From NCBI GenBank assembly GCA_029261995.1, contig JAJDAF010000019.1:1-64000 (forward strand): 64,000 bases of DNA, given 5' to 3'. A program made the translations under genes and the position numbers. Origin of the DNA: Candidatus Zhuqueibacterota bacterium (GTDB lineage: Bacteria > Zhuqueibacterota > Zhuqueibacteria > Oceanimicrobiales > Oceanimicrobiaceae). Shown here in pieces: positions 28,775 through 38,365 of this stretch. The stretch's first letter is position 1, and every line of letters starts with the position of its first letter. The notes beneath the pieces are model-generated. The model did no database searches, had not been told where the DNA came from, and saw only the letters and a list, made by a program, of their open reading frames with translations.

Positions 28775-30718
28775 CTACTCCGCTTCTCGCTTCACGGTGT
28801 CAGCCGATTGCGAAGCAACCGCGAATTCAGCACCACCCGTCTTCTGCAATTGATGGTAAATAACGGTGACGGCAATGGCCGAAACCGCCAGATACACAAG
28901 CCCGACCGCTAATGAGCCGAGTAATATTTCTCCGATTCCAAACAGGGTCGCGTAAACAAGCGCAACACCGCTAATCCAATTGATGAACATCCCGCCGAAA
29001 CCCGTATCCCCTTTTACATCGGGAAGCTGAGAAGCAATCGGCTTCCATCCTAACCCGCCCGGATGAACTTTCGTGTAAAACGTTTTCAACTGTTCAATGG
29101 TGACCGGCTTTGTCAGAAAGGTGACAACGACCCAGACGGCGGTTGTGCCCAGAACCACGGGGTACAGGGTGATCGGTGATTCAAGCCCGTAAGAACGGGC
29201 AATGGGAAAAATGATGAGCGGCGCGACCATGGCGGAAATCTCTGACCAAGCGTTTATCCGCCACCAGTACCAGCGCAGAATCAAAACCGCGCCCATGCCA
29301 GCGCTGGCGTTTATGATAAACTCCCATGCCCCGGATACCGTTGTCAGAAAATAGTTCGAAACAAAAAGTGAGGTCGCAACCACCAAGCCGATGCCGATGC
29401 GTGAGACGAAGACGTAGTGCTGCTCGCTGGCGGTTTTCTTGATAAACCGGCGATACAAGTCATTGACAAGGTAAGAAGTCCCCCAGTTGATCTGCGAGGC
29501 AATCGTAGACATGTAGGCGGCAAGAAACACAGCAATCAGCAACCCAAGCAGTCCGGGTGGCAAGAAACGCAGCATGAGTTTGGGATACATGACGCCAGGA
29601 TCGACCGTGTTCTCATACTTTTCGTAAAACGCCCGAAACTCCGGTGACTGGAACCGGACATCTTGACTCGCCAGTAAGTCCTGGTCGTTGAAAGCCTCCA
29701 CCGCCTGCTCGTACAAAATCGGATTCTCAACCTGCAAAACTTCAGGGCTCTCCGCGCGCGGCAAAATGATCAAAGCTGCCAGGGCAACCAGAATCCAGGG
29801 CCATGGCCTGAGCGTGTAATGTGCAATCGTAAACCAAAGCGTTGCGAAAAGGCTGTGCTGCTCATCCTTGGCTGACATCATTCTCTGCGCCACGTAGCCA
29901 CCGCCACCAGGGTCGGCGCCGGGATACCAACTCGACCACCACTGCAGACCGACATGCGCCATAAAAGCGCCTGCGCTGAGCGTAAGCACACCGCCAGTCA
30001 GCCCGCCGACCGAGACTTCGCCAATTCTGGGAAAGAAACTCAAGACATGCGGTGCGAGCTTGTGCTTGATGTTGCTCACGCCACCAATCTCTGGTAGCCG
30101 CACAACAATTATCGCGAGCAGCACACAACCCAGCATGGCAAAGACAAACTGAAAACTATCCGTACGCGCTGTGCCCAGCAAACCCGATGCAGCAGCATAG
30201 ATGGTAATCACAATTGCGGCAATGACTACCAGAAGAAAGGAATCGACCTGGGGAATCGTGACGTGAAAGATCTTTTCCATCGCTTTGTGCACCCAACCCA
30301 TGACGATGGCGTTCATGAACAGACCGAGATAGACTGCCCGGAAACCACGCAGCACCGCCGCCTCCCGTCCGGAATAGCGGAGTTCGACAAGTTCGACATC
30401 AGTCATCACGCCAGACCGGCGCCACAATTTTGCGAAAAAGAACACCGTGAGCATACCGCCCAGGGCCAGATTCCACCACAGCCAATTGCCCGCGATACCG
30501 TTCTTAGCCACCAGCTCCGTGACCGCAAGGGGCGTGTCCGCCGCGAAGGTTGTGGCGACCATGGCTGTCCCGGCCAAATACCAGGGCAAATTCCGCCCGG
30601 AAAGAAAGAACGTTTCGGTATCCTTTCCAGCTCTTTTTGAATAGTAGGCAGCTATCGAAAAAATGACCACAAAGAAAGCAACAACTACCAGAATGTCCAA
30701 CAAGTTGAGTCCGTGCAT
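28775..30718 (-). CDS. Sodium:solute symporter (SSS family), probably for an amino sugar
   Basis: A 647-residue transporter with about 13-15 membrane helices of the LeuT-fold SSS family. TETFFLSGRNLPWYLAGTAMVATTFAADTP is the signature N-terminal region (TM1 to TM2). An extended loop of about 90 residues interrupts the middle (RAESPEVLQ to DPGVMYPKL), and LLGLLIAVFLAAYMSTIASQINWGTSYLVNDLY is the conserved helix 8 region. The neighbouring deaminase/PIG-L fusion, sugar kinase and ROK repressor genes, on the same strand, suggest uptake of glucosamine, N-acetylglucosamine or a related sugar; the substrate is inferred. Confidence 0.85.
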   Translation of the reverse strand: MHGLNLLDILVVVAFFVVIFSIAAYYSKRAGKDTETFFLSGRNLPWYLAGTAMVATTFAADTPLAVTELVAKNGIAGNWLWWNLALGGMLTVFFFAKLWRRSGVMTDVELVELRYSGREAAVLRGFRAVYLGLFMNAIVMGWVHKAMEKIFHVTIPQVDSFLLVVIAAIVITIYAAASGLLGTARTDSFQFVFAMLGCVLLAIIVVRLPEIGGVSNIKHKLAPHVLSFFPRIGEVSVGGLTGGVLTLSAGAFMAHVGLQWWSSWYPGADPGGGGYVAQRMMSAKDEQHSLFATLWFTIAHYTLRPWPWILVALAALIILPRAESPEVLQVENPILYEQAVEAFNDQDLLASQDVRFQSPEFRAFYEKYENTVDPGVMYPKLMLRFLPPGLLGLLIAVFLAAYMSTIASQINWGTSYLVNDLYRRFIKKTASEQHYVFVSRIGIGLVVATSLFVSNYFLTTVSGAWEFIINASAGMGAVLILRWYWWRINAWSEISAMVAPLIIFPIARSYGLESPITLYPVVLGTTAVWVVVTFLTKPVTIEQLKTFYTKVHPGGLGWKPIASQLPDVKGDTGFGGMFINWISGVALVYATLFGIGEILLGSLAVGLVYLAVSAIAVTVIYHQLQKTGGAEFAVASQSADTVKREAE

Positions 30719-31012
30719 ATTGTCCCTCGTGGGGTTGTCCTGAGTTTATATGAACACTGAGATTGAGCCGCATGGCGACCATAGGTCAAAGCAATCTGAA
30801 GAACTTGTGCAAAAAATGAAGACGGCAGCGTTGACTGCCTGATCATTTCTTGCAGGGCCATCTTTGTGCGCCAATTGTGCAAGCCACAAGACACACACTC
30901 ACAACATTGTAGGTGAGTCGGAATAGATGGCGCGTGTACGATAATTTATTGGCAGCCTGTACGAACTCAAGACGATCTCAGTTGTTTGCCCCATTTCAAG
31001 AGCGTTCGACGG

Positions 31013-33346
31013 CTACGACGAGCTTTCGGTCGTTTCACGCAGAGTCCGCGACCACTGGTGGAATTCATCCAACCCCATTGCCTTCAGGTAGACAAAGCCG
31101 CGGGCAGAACGAATTCGGGAATCCGGATTCTGGTAAAAAAAATCCTGCCCCAATACCGTCTTCATAAACTGATATTGCTCCACTTGGATTTGCCTGGCCA
31201 GGCCGGAAAACGGACCATCATGGTCATAGCTTGGGAATGAGGCGTCAGCTTGAGAATGGAATGAATTTAGAAAAGAATCATTGAGAATGGCCATGCCATT
31301 GAACGTGACCGGTACAAACAGATTCGCCTCAGTCGGATGGTAGCGATACCAGACATTGCGGTAGCCCCAGACCTGAATGTCGCTCCGGCCTGATTCCTGC
31401 ACATAGATTTTCAGAGCAGACGAAATTGCCTGCAGCACCTTGTAGTGTGTGTCCGGACCGCTGCCTTCGGGATCGAGCGCGACAGTGACGATCGTGGGAT
31501 TCACCCGCTTCAACGTCTGCACCACAGGCAAGACATCGCGATCAACCTCTGGCTCCTCGGTAAAGATATCGCCTTTGTAGAATCCAAGCCGCGAGTGAAT
31601 CACAGAATGAGAGAGAAACCCATAATAACCCCAAAGCACGTCCGCCTCCCACTCGCGCACCATGCCCTTTAGCTGCTGGATGTCAGTCGAGTCCTTCTTG
31701 CCAGGATACTGAGACTGAAAATAGGTCTCAAGAGTCAGCAGGCGTTCCGTAAGAGCACTCTGACTGTTATCGCCATAAAGTTCGTTGAGACAACGCAAGA
31801 ACCGTCGTGACTGCCCCTCCCGTTTCATGAATTTGTCGTTGGCGGCCAACCCATCCAGATACCTGTAGACATCATTGTCCCGCTTCACTGAGTCTTTGGG
31901 CGCAAAGTAGTCCTCGTCCACGAGCCGTCCGAATTCACGGCCCTCGAGGAAATACCTCGCGTTCTTGAGTTGCCCGAGCATGAAGGAATTTGTGACTGCA
32001 TTGAATCCGCTTGTCAAATAGTTGAAATAGTGGTCGTTGCTTTGCTCCCGCATGAGACGGACAAGATAAGGCAAATAGGCCAGCATGATGTCATCATGGT
32101 GCGGCGCTGTGTGCAGAAACACCTGATCCCGGACAGGTTCAAGGCCAGAACGTATGAGATCCGCATAATTCGCCATTGTTGCCTGCAACAGCGACTGGAG
32201 GTCCTGACCCATTTTTTTCAGGAACGCAGGACCCGAACGATGCGTTTTGATGTCGGCTTCGGAGAGACTGGTCAAGTTCTTGTTCAAAGTTAGGGCCACA
32301 TCCGTGACCAGCAGCGCCTTGTCCAATTCGGATAGTTCGGTCTTGCCAACCAATTCGAGGTGTTTACGCTCGGTCAAGTGTTTGGCTCCGCCTCTTGTGA
32401 TGTAAAACGAAGCATTTTCGAGTTTCTGCAGGATGGATGCCGGCACCTGATTGCACATTTCCGACTCAATAGCGGCTTTGACAACGTGAGCCTTGGCTTC
32501 ACCAGCGGCAATGATTATGGCTGTGGTCTGAGGAGAATGCGTGATCGTCTGCAAGCCAATGGTAATCACCAGACGGCGTCTGGAAACCTCGATGCCGCCA
32601 AGGTCCGAGGCCGCGGCTGCCTGGGTCTCGTAATTGGTCTCACACAGCCGGGTTGTCGAATAGTGGTCTGCGCCTCTGACGTTGAAACCGATATGGCCGT
32701 CCGGGCCGATGCCGCCAAGGAAAAAACCGATGCCCCCGAGTTCACGAATGCGGGCCTCGTAATCTGAAGCAAACTGGTCAACTGCATCCAGCACTCGCTT
32801 CTGCTTATCTTCGATGGCTGTCTTCGGCGGCCGAGTTCTCAGGGTCAAATCCACGACCTGGCCCGGCCAGATTTCGTCCAACTCCTCTCCCTCATACAGT
32901 CCGATTTCGTTTGGATTGATCAACATTGCCCGGGCGGGATCCAGTCCGAAGCCGTCGATGTAGAACTTGTTGACGTAGTCGTAGAAACTATTGTGTTGCC
33001 AGGAATTGATTGGGTAAAACTCGTCGATCTGAACGAAATGGAAACTGCGCATGTCTGGCTTGTTGGAGGGGTCAATGCCTGCATCTTCGAGAGTCCTGAC
33101 CGTCTCCGGGGTTTTCCAGCTGGCGAGCAGATGAGACACGCATTTGATAAAATGCTCTGGTGTTTTGCCGGTTGGCAGCGAAATCGTCCAGCCCTTGTTC
33201 TGTTGCGCCCATTCAACAAACCGCAGCGCCGACAATTTGCCGAGCGCCGGAAAGTGGTCAACTACGAGGGCCCGTACTTTTTCAGTCGGGCCGTACTTCG
33301 CTTCTGCATTCGCCTGTCGCAGTGCGAGCTGTTCAACATTTGACAC
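31013..33346 (-). CDS. Glucosamine-6-phosphate deaminase fused to a PIG-L/LmbE deacetylase-like domain
   Basis: A 777-residue two-domain protein. The first half (to about residue 370) is NagB-like: SLPTGKTPEHF near the N-terminus and the diagnostic GGIGPDGHIGFNVRG near residue 210, for conversion of glucosamine-6-P to fructose-6-P and ammonia. The second half is PIG-L-like with TAPHHDDIMLAYLP near 418, where PIG-L enzymes have the zinc motif HPDD. The combination would deacetylate and then deaminate an N-acetylamino sugar phosphate, in place of separate nagA and nagB genes. Start is GTG at 33346 with AGGAGG about nine bases upstream. It lies between the symporter and a ROK kinase. Confidence 0.85.
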   Translation of the reverse strand: MSNVEQLALRQANAEAKYGPTEKVRALVVDHFPALGKLSALRFVEWAQQNKGWTISLPTGKTPEHFIKCVSHLLASWKTPETVRTLEDAGIDPSNKPDMRSFHFVQIDEFYPINSWQHNSFYDYVNKFYIDGFGLDPARAMLINPNEIGLYEGEELDEIWPGQVVDLTLRTRPPKTAIEDKQKRVLDAVDQFASDYEARIRELGGIGFFLGGIGPDGHIGFNVRGADHYSTTRLCETNYETQAAAASDLGGIEVSRRRLVITIGLQTITHSPQTTAIIIAAGEAKAHVVKAAIESEMCNQVPASILQKLENASFYITRGGAKHLTERKHLELVGKTELSELDKALLVTDVALTLNKNLTSLSEADIKTHRSGPAFLKKMGQDLQSLLQATMANYADLIRSGLEPVRDQVFLHTAPHHDDIMLAYLPYLVRLMREQSNDHYFNYLTSGFNAVTNSFMLGQLKNARYFLEGREFGRLVDEDYFAPKDSVKRDNDVYRYLDGLAANDKFMKREGQSRRFLRCLNELYGDNSQSALTERLLTLETYFQSQYPGKKDSTDIQQLKGMVREWEADVLWGYYGFLSHSVIHSRLGFYKGDIFTEEPEVDRDVLPVVQTLKRVNPTIVTVALDPEGSGPDTHYKVLQAISSALKIYVQESGRSDIQVWGYRNVWYRYHPTEANLFVPVTFNGMAILNDSFLNSFHSQADASFPSYDHDGPFSGLARQIQVEQYQFMKTVLGQDFFYQNPDSRIRSARGFVYLKAMGLDEFHQWSRTLRETTESSS

Positions 33347-33399
33347 TGTATCGTTTCCTCCTCCTAAACTGTGGTGCGAACAGTAATTCTTTTTGTGCT

Positions 33400-34356
33400 C
33401 TATTTCAGCAACATCGTAGCACCCAGGATGGCTGGACGTCCAGCGGGCATTTCTGAACTTAACATCGCTACCTTACCGCGAAAAACCGGCAACAAGTGGC
33501 ATTCAAAGTGGCGGCGAATTGGCTCAAGCAAAAGCTCGCCGGTGTTGACTACGCCACCCATAAGAATGAAAGCCTCGGGGTCGAGGCAAGCGACGACATC
33601 TGCCAATTTTCTACCGAGTATGCTTCCCGTTCGTTCAAGCACTGCAAGGGCAAGTGGATCCGCCTTGTGTGCAGCGTCCGAAACCATCTTAGCGGTCAAC
33701 TTGTCGAAAGAGACGGTGGCAAGCACACCATCATAAGGCATCTGACTCATTAACTCGATTGTGGTCCTGCGAATACCGTTCGCCGAAACATAGGCCTCAA
33801 GGCAGCCGGTTTTGCCACAGCCGCATTGACGGCCATCAACCACGACGGTCGTATGGCCTAGCTCACCCGCCATGCCACTCGAACCGTGCAGAATTTCACC
33901 ATTGATAACAATGCCACTGCCGAGACCGGTGCCAAGCGTGATGACGATAAAATTCTTCATGTCTTGGGCAAGTCCGAATCCCATTTCTCCCAAAGCCGCA
34001 GCATTCGCGTCATTTATGATTCGAATCGGCTGTTCGTAGTCATCACCCAGAATCTCGACAAGATTCACCGTGCCCCAGTTGAGGTTGGCTGGCGCCTCAA
34101 TGGTGCCGTTCAGGTAGTTCACATTCGGCGCCGCAATGCCAATCCCCCGGCAAACATAGCGGTCAGATAGTCTCGCACACTCCTCATCGATGGTCGATTT
34201 CAGCTTATGTAGAAATTTCTGGGCGACGTCGTGAGCATTGGTGGCAAACGAAGTACTCTTGACGACGTTCCCCGACTCATCGACAAATCCTACTTCCGTA
34301 TTTGTACCACCGATATCAACTCCAACCAAAACCGTTTGTTTATCCATCGTGCTCAT
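33400..34356 (-). CDS. ROK-family sugar kinase
   Basis: A 318-residue kinase of the ROK family. VGVDIGGTNTEVGF at the N-terminus is the ATP phosphate loop. VINDANAAALGEMGFG includes the catalytic Asp. ITLGTGLGSGIVINGEIL and GELGHTTVVVDGRQCGCGKTGCLEAYVS carry the ROK signature with the His and three Cys that hold zinc. It likely phosphorylates glucose, glucosamine or N-acetylglucosamine to feed the NagB/PIG-L fusion downstream. Its ATG directly follows the TAG of the ROK repressor gene, so the two are co-transcribed. Confidence 0.88.
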   Translation of the reverse strand: MSTMDKQTVLVGVDIGGTNTEVGFVDESGNVVKSTSFATNAHDVAQKFLHKLKSTIDEECARLSDRYVCRGIGIAAPNVNYLNGTIEAPANLNWGTVNLVEILGDDYEQPIRIINDANAAALGEMGFGLAQDMKNFIVITLGTGLGSGIVINGEILHGSSGMAGELGHTTVVVDGRQCGCGKTGCLEAYVSANGIRRTTIELMSQMPYDGVLATVSFDKLTAKMVSDAAHKADPLALAVLERTGSILGRKLADVVACLDPEAFILMGGVVNTGELLLEPIRRHFECHLLPVFRGKVAMLSSEMPAGRPAILGATMLLK

Positions 34357-35565
34357 CTAAATAGTTATTTTGTAGTCGTTGAAAAACTCTTTGATCGCCA
34401 GCGTGGCTGCGCCGAGTAATTCAGGTCGAACCGTCAGCGAAGTGGGGAGAATCCTGACATCATTTGACTTATCCAGAAATGCGCGCCGATTCACGACTCT
34501 TGCTATCTCAGGATACAAAATATCCCAAACCTGAGTCACTCTGCCACCGACGATGACCGCCTGCGGATCGAGCGCTTTTAATATATTCGAAATGCCCAGT
34601 CCCAGGTATCGGCCGGTTTCGGCCAACACTTCCCTTGCCCTCGCGTCACTCCCAACGGCCAGGTCGATGATATCTTGCATGTTGCCGGCGCCGCCACCAA
34701 AAGCATCCGAACCGGACAATTCAGAAAAGCGTGTGACCGTGGCTTTGTCGGAGGCGTATGCTTCCCAGCAGCCCAGATTGCCGCAGGCGCACTCATGACC
34801 ACCCTCGAACAGTGTCATGTGTCCAAACTCACCTGACGCGTGGTATTGCCCGGCGAGCAGCTTCCCCTCCACCACGATCCCGGTACCAATTCCGCGGCCA
34901 ACCGAAAGAAAGACAAAGTTTGAAAGCCTCATGTCATGTTTGCCGAACCAAAGCTCGGCGAGCGCAGAAGATTTCGAATCGTTATCGACGGAAATCACAC
35001 CTTCATCGGCACACAAGCTCTGCAAAAGTGTCCCAATGGCGAAATCCTTCCAGCCCAGATTTGGCGCAACGGTCACGATTGAATTGACGGGATCAACAAT
35101 GCTGGCCACGCTGACGCCAATTCCCTCCAGGCACAAGACTTTGGCCCTCTTGCGCAATTCAAGAAGAGAAGCCACACAGCGCCTGACAAATGCCTCCGGG
35201 TTGCCCGACTCGGTTGGTATGGAAAGCGAGTCTTTGACGGAGCCATCTATATCGGCGATCGCAAGCCTGGTGGTACCTGAATCGATGTTGATCGCCCCGA
35301 CAAAATGCTCACCGAGCTTCAGCCTGAGATTGATCGGGTTGCGTCCTACATTGCGGTCCTGATTCTCCTCCTCGAATACCAACTGTTCACCGAGAAGCTC
35401 TGCCACGATACTCGAAACGGTGCTCTTGTTGAGCCCCGACATTTTTGCGAGCTGCACACGCGAAATAGGCTGCATCTCCCTGATGATGTTCAGGATGACG
35501 GAGCGATTGACGTTCCGCACTACTTTGGCATTGCCACTGATGATGTTCCCGTTCCTGAAATGCAT
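34357..35565 (-). CDS. ROK-family transcriptional repressor (NagC/XylR type)
   Basis: A 402-residue regulator. The N-terminal winged helix-turn-helix (about 15-70: SVILNIIREMQPISRVQLAKMSGLNKSTVSSIVAELL) precedes a ROK sugar-binding domain with GIGTGIVVEGKLL and GHMTLFEGGHECACGNLGCWEAYAS, the zinc site. Such proteins repress sugar genes until a sugar or its phosphate binds. It is the first gene of the amino-sugar operon. A near-consensus promoter and a perfect inverted repeat directly upstream suggest autoregulation of the whole operon. Confidence 0.9.
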   Translation of the reverse strand: MHFRNGNIISGNAKVVRNVNRSVILNIIREMQPISRVQLAKMSGLNKSTVSSIVAELLGEQLVFEEENQDRNVGRNPINLRLKLGEHFVGAINIDSGTTRLAIADIDGSVKDSLSIPTESGNPEAFVRRCVASLLELRKRAKVLCLEGIGVSVASIVDPVNSIVTVAPNLGWKDFAIGTLLQSLCADEGVISVDNDSKSSALAELWFGKHDMRLSNFVFLSVGRGIGTGIVVEGKLLAGQYHASGEFGHMTLFEGGHECACGNLGCWEAYASDKATVTRFSELSGSDAFGGGAGNMQDIIDLAVGSDARAREVLAETGRYLGLGISNILKALDPQAVIVGGRVTQVWDILYPEIARVVNRRAFLDKSNDVRILPTSLTVRPELLGAATLAIKEFFNDYKITI

Positions 35566-35585
35566 TGAGCCTCTGAACTGATATT

Positions 35586-35606
35586 AGTTGGTTGTTTTGA
35601 CCAACT
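35586..35606. promoter_or_regulatory. Operator-like inverted repeat upstream of the ROK repressor
   Basis: AGTTGGT and ACCAACT are perfect 7-base arms around a T-rich 7-base spacer. It sits just downstream of the -10 element at 35612-35617, across the expected transcription start, the position for a repressor block. Length and AT-rich centre fit ROK operators. Confidence 0.65.
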
Positions 35607-35611
35607 TTTGA

Positions 35612-35640
35612 AATATATCAAAATCCGGTATGATTGTCAA
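35612..35640 (-). promoter_or_regulatory. Strong sigma70-type promoter of the amino-sugar operon
   Basis: On the minus strand a perfect TTGACA (35640-35635) is followed after exactly 17 bases by TATATT (35617-35612). The start codon of the repressor is 47 bases further on. Confidence 0.8.
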
Positions 35641-35664
35641 CCCTTTTCTCAAAGACGCCGTGGG

Positions 35665-37764
35665 TTAAACTACCGACGTTTCAGTCCACTTGTTGTGCTT
35701 CTTGATCAATGCGATCAAACGCTGGTCAGCATCTGACTCCGGTATGTTGCGCTCGACACACTCTTTTCCCACAAACAGATTAATCAGTCCAGGACCAGCG
35801 CCAACATACCCGAAGTCGGCATCCGCCATCTCCCCTGGCCCGTTCACGATGCATCCCATGATCGCGATTTTCAAGCCTTTCAGGTGGCTGGTTATGGACT
35901 TGATTCGCCGTGTTGTCAATTGCAGGTCAAAGAGTGTTCTTCCGCACGAAGGACAGGAGATATAGTCGGTTTTCGAAATCCGCAGACGTGTCGCCTGCAG
36001 AATGTCATAACCCAGCTGCAACTGTTCGCGAATTGGTAAGCTGCAGTGCAGCAGGATACTGTCTCCGATGCCGTCGCACAATAGGCTGCCGAGTTGCGCA
36101 GAGGCATCCAGGGTAAGACGCTCTGCATCGCTGTCGTCGCAATCGAAACGCAATACAATCGGTAGAGTGACGCCAAGCTTATCCAAACGGCCGGCGAGAT
36201 AGCGATGTTGATGCACCAAAGCATTGCCGCAGTTCTCGCCCTGCAGCGAAAACAGAATATTCCAGCGGTCAAATTCCGTGCAGACATCCAGGATCTTGTC
36301 GAGAACGGCGTCTAGCATCTCGAAGCCGGCCGAACCGCCAGATTCTCCTTCCAGAACGACCACCCACTCGACCGGTTTATCAAGAAGACAAGCCAGGCCA
36401 ACGGCCGTAGCGACAACGGATGTCTCAGTCCGGCAACTCACCCGGCAGACAAGGCGGTCAATGTTGCGCGCAACAACCGGAATGTCCGATGAGAAATTGG
36501 TCACATTCATAGCGAGTCCGACATTCAGGCCTTGCTTGACCATTTCGTCACCAAGCTTGTTGAGATGTCGAATGTCTTCTGATGTAGCGACCGTTACGTG
36601 TACGAGATCACAGCGGACCTCGCCAGCGTTCGACCCGGAAGGCAATGGATGCAGTGCGGTTTCAGGATTCTGCCCAAGCATCAGCTTGATCTCCCGCACG
36701 CAGTCTGCAATGTCCGAAGTCGGTGAAGACAGGGGCATTTCGACACGCGGCACTTCCGTACCGCCCAGGGCAAACGAAAGATGTTTCGCACTCAAGGTCT
36801 GTCGTCGGGAGTAGTCAAATGGATTGGCCGGTACGATTCCGGCTACACCTGACAGCCTAACGGCCTCGCTTCTGCCATTCAAGGAACGCTTGTTATATTT
36901 TTCCACAAGCCGGAAGGCAACGGGCACCTCCGCGACCGCATCTTCTGTCAGGGAGACGCGGATGGTGTCACCAATGCCATCGTCCAGCAAAGCTCCGATA
37001 CCGATTGCGGATTTAATGCGCCCCTCGGCCCCATCGCCGGCCTCCGTCACTCCAAGATGAAACGGATAGTCCATGCCAAGCTCAAGCATTCGCGCTGCCA
37101 GGAGACGGTACGCTTGAATTGCGACGATTGGATTGCTCGACTTCATCGACAGAATGAGGTCGTGATAACTGTGGTGTTGGCAAATTCGGACAAACTCGAG
37201 GGCGGACTCAACCATGCCCTCGGCGGTGTCACCGTAGCGATTCATCACGCGGTCTGAGAGAGAACCGTGATTGGTTCCGATTCGCATCGACCGGCCCAGC
37301 TTCTGGCATTTCTGTACGAGCGGCGCAAATCTGTCGTGCAGGCGCTCAAGTTCCAGGGCGTATTCCGCATCCGTGTAGTCGTGTTGCTCGAACCGTTTCT
37401 TGTCTGCGTAGTTTCCGGGATTGATGCGGACTTTATCCACGTGTTCAGCGGCAATTAGAGCTGCATTCGGAGTAAAATGGATGTCAGCAACAAGAGGAAT
37501 CCGTATACCGACAGCGTTCAGGCCCGATTGAATCTGCTTCAGGTTTTCGGCTTCCCGAATTGACGGTGCAGTGATTCGAACGATCTCGCATCCCACTGCA
37601 ACGAGCCCCTGAATCTCACGAATTGTCGCAGCCGTGTCCATTGTGTCGGCAATCGTCATCGATTGCACACGAATCGGATTCACGCCTCCAACACCAACAT
37701 CGCCGACCATCACCTGGCGGGTTTTGCGGCGTTGATAGGCTAAAATATTCTCACAGTATTTCAT
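35665..37764 (-). CDS. ispG: 4-hydroxy-3-methylbut-2-enyl-diphosphate synthase IspG, large form
   Basis: A 699-residue [4Fe-4S] enzyme of the MEP isoprenoid pathway, which converts MEcPP to HMBPP. The TIM-barrel N-terminal part begins with VGDVGVGGVNPIRVQSMT and DTAATIREIQGL. The C-terminal part has the cluster cysteines in CPSCGRTLFDLQ and MGCIVNGPGEMADADFGYVG. Between them lies an insert of roughly 250-300 residues, found in the large form known from plants, chlamydiae and Bacteroidota-like lineages and absent from the ~370-residue E. coli enzyme. It is a single-gene unit, with an inverted repeat 60 bases upstream. Confidence 0.95.
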   Translation of the reverse strand: MKYCENILAYQRRKTRQVMVGDVGVGGVNPIRVQSMTIADTMDTAATIREIQGLVAVGCEIVRITAPSIREAENLKQIQSGLNAVGIRIPLVADIHFTPNAALIAAEHVDKVRINPGNYADKKRFEQHDYTDAEYALELERLHDRFAPLVQKCQKLGRSMRIGTNHGSLSDRVMNRYGDTAEGMVESALEFVRICQHHSYHDLILSMKSSNPIVAIQAYRLLAARMLELGMDYPFHLGVTEAGDGAEGRIKSAIGIGALLDDGIGDTIRVSLTEDAVAEVPVAFRLVEKYNKRSLNGRSEAVRLSGVAGIVPANPFDYSRRQTLSAKHLSFALGGTEVPRVEMPLSSPTSDIADCVREIKLMLGQNPETALHPLPSGSNAGEVRCDLVHVTVATSEDIRHLNKLGDEMVKQGLNVGLAMNVTNFSSDIPVVARNIDRLVCRVSCRTETSVVATAVGLACLLDKPVEWVVVLEGESGGSAGFEMLDAVLDKILDVCTEFDRWNILFSLQGENCGNALVHQHRYLAGRLDKLGVTLPIVLRFDCDDSDAERLTLDASAQLGSLLCDGIGDSILLHCSLPIREQLQLGYDILQATRLRISKTDYISCPSCGRTLFDLQLTTRRIKSITSHLKGLKIAIMGCIVNGPGEMADADFGYVGAGPGLINLFVGKECVERNIPESDADQRLIALIKKHNKWTETSVV

Positions 37765-37823
37765 TCGTCTCCGCCGTACGGCTCAAAGTATGACTTGTAA
37801 TCAGGGAATCTCGTCTGTCGTGC

Positions 37824-37849
37824 ATGATTCTCACCCCAACTAGAATCAT
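37824..37849. promoter_or_regulatory. Perfect inverted repeat upstream of ispG
   Basis: ATGATTCT and AGAATCAT are perfect 8-base arms around a 10-base spacer, 60-85 bases upstream of the ispG start. The geometry suits a dimeric regulator. I do not recognise the motif. Confidence 0.45.
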
Positions 37850-37952
37850 AGGTCACAACTCTGTTTTTTGCGAAGCAAAATAATCAAAATCGGAATGCAA
37901 ATCAACAACAATTCACCACCACATGTTCTCAGATGTTACTGCAATGTAACTC

Positions 37953-37981
37953 TTGATTTTCTACATTCTATTTTCTAAATT
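37953..37981 (+). promoter_or_regulatory. Candidate promoter for the small membrane protein / thiolase unit
   Basis: TTGATT at 37953-37958, a 17-base spacer and TAAATT at 37976-37981. It leaves a leader of about 140 bases before the ATG at 38131. Confidence 0.5.
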
Positions 37982-38130
37982 CGTCCACAGATTCAGGAGC
38001 AACACAAACTCCAGTATCTGGTTCAAATGGCTTGTGACAGATAGCCAAAAATTCAACAACGGCAGTGACCTCGTTCATGACCGGTCACGCCAAGTTCCAG
38101 AATTATTAACCAACCACCAACCAACGCCAA

Positions 38131-38331
38131 ATGTCCTCATTACGAAACTTCCTCAAGCCCGTGGCAGTCCGGGAATGGGTTGCCCTGTTGCGAGAACACG
38201 GGCTGAAAGAATTTGTCCGGCAGAAGGGCTGGAAATTCATAGTAGCGATATTCCTTTTCTATCTGATTCGCGATACAGCCTTGTATCTGGTAGTGCCGTA
38301 CCTTGCTGCAAAAGGACTTTTCGGCTGTTGA
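38131..38331 (+). CDS. Small single-helix membrane protein, 66 residues
   Basis: A short frame with a basic, amphipathic N-terminal half (LREHGLKEFVRQKGWK) followed by one membrane helix (FIVAIFLFYLIRDTALYLVV). It ends 34 bases before the thiolase start, so they are probably co-transcribed. The composition looks like a real small membrane protein and not a shadow frame. I do not recognise the family. The ribosome site is weak. Confidence 0.5.
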   Translation: MSSLRNFLKPVAVREWVALLREHGLKEFVRQKGWKFIVAIFLFYLIRDTALYLVVPYLAAKGLFGC

Positions 38332-38365
38332 ATCTCACCTGAAACAAGCAAGCGAAAGGCAAAGT

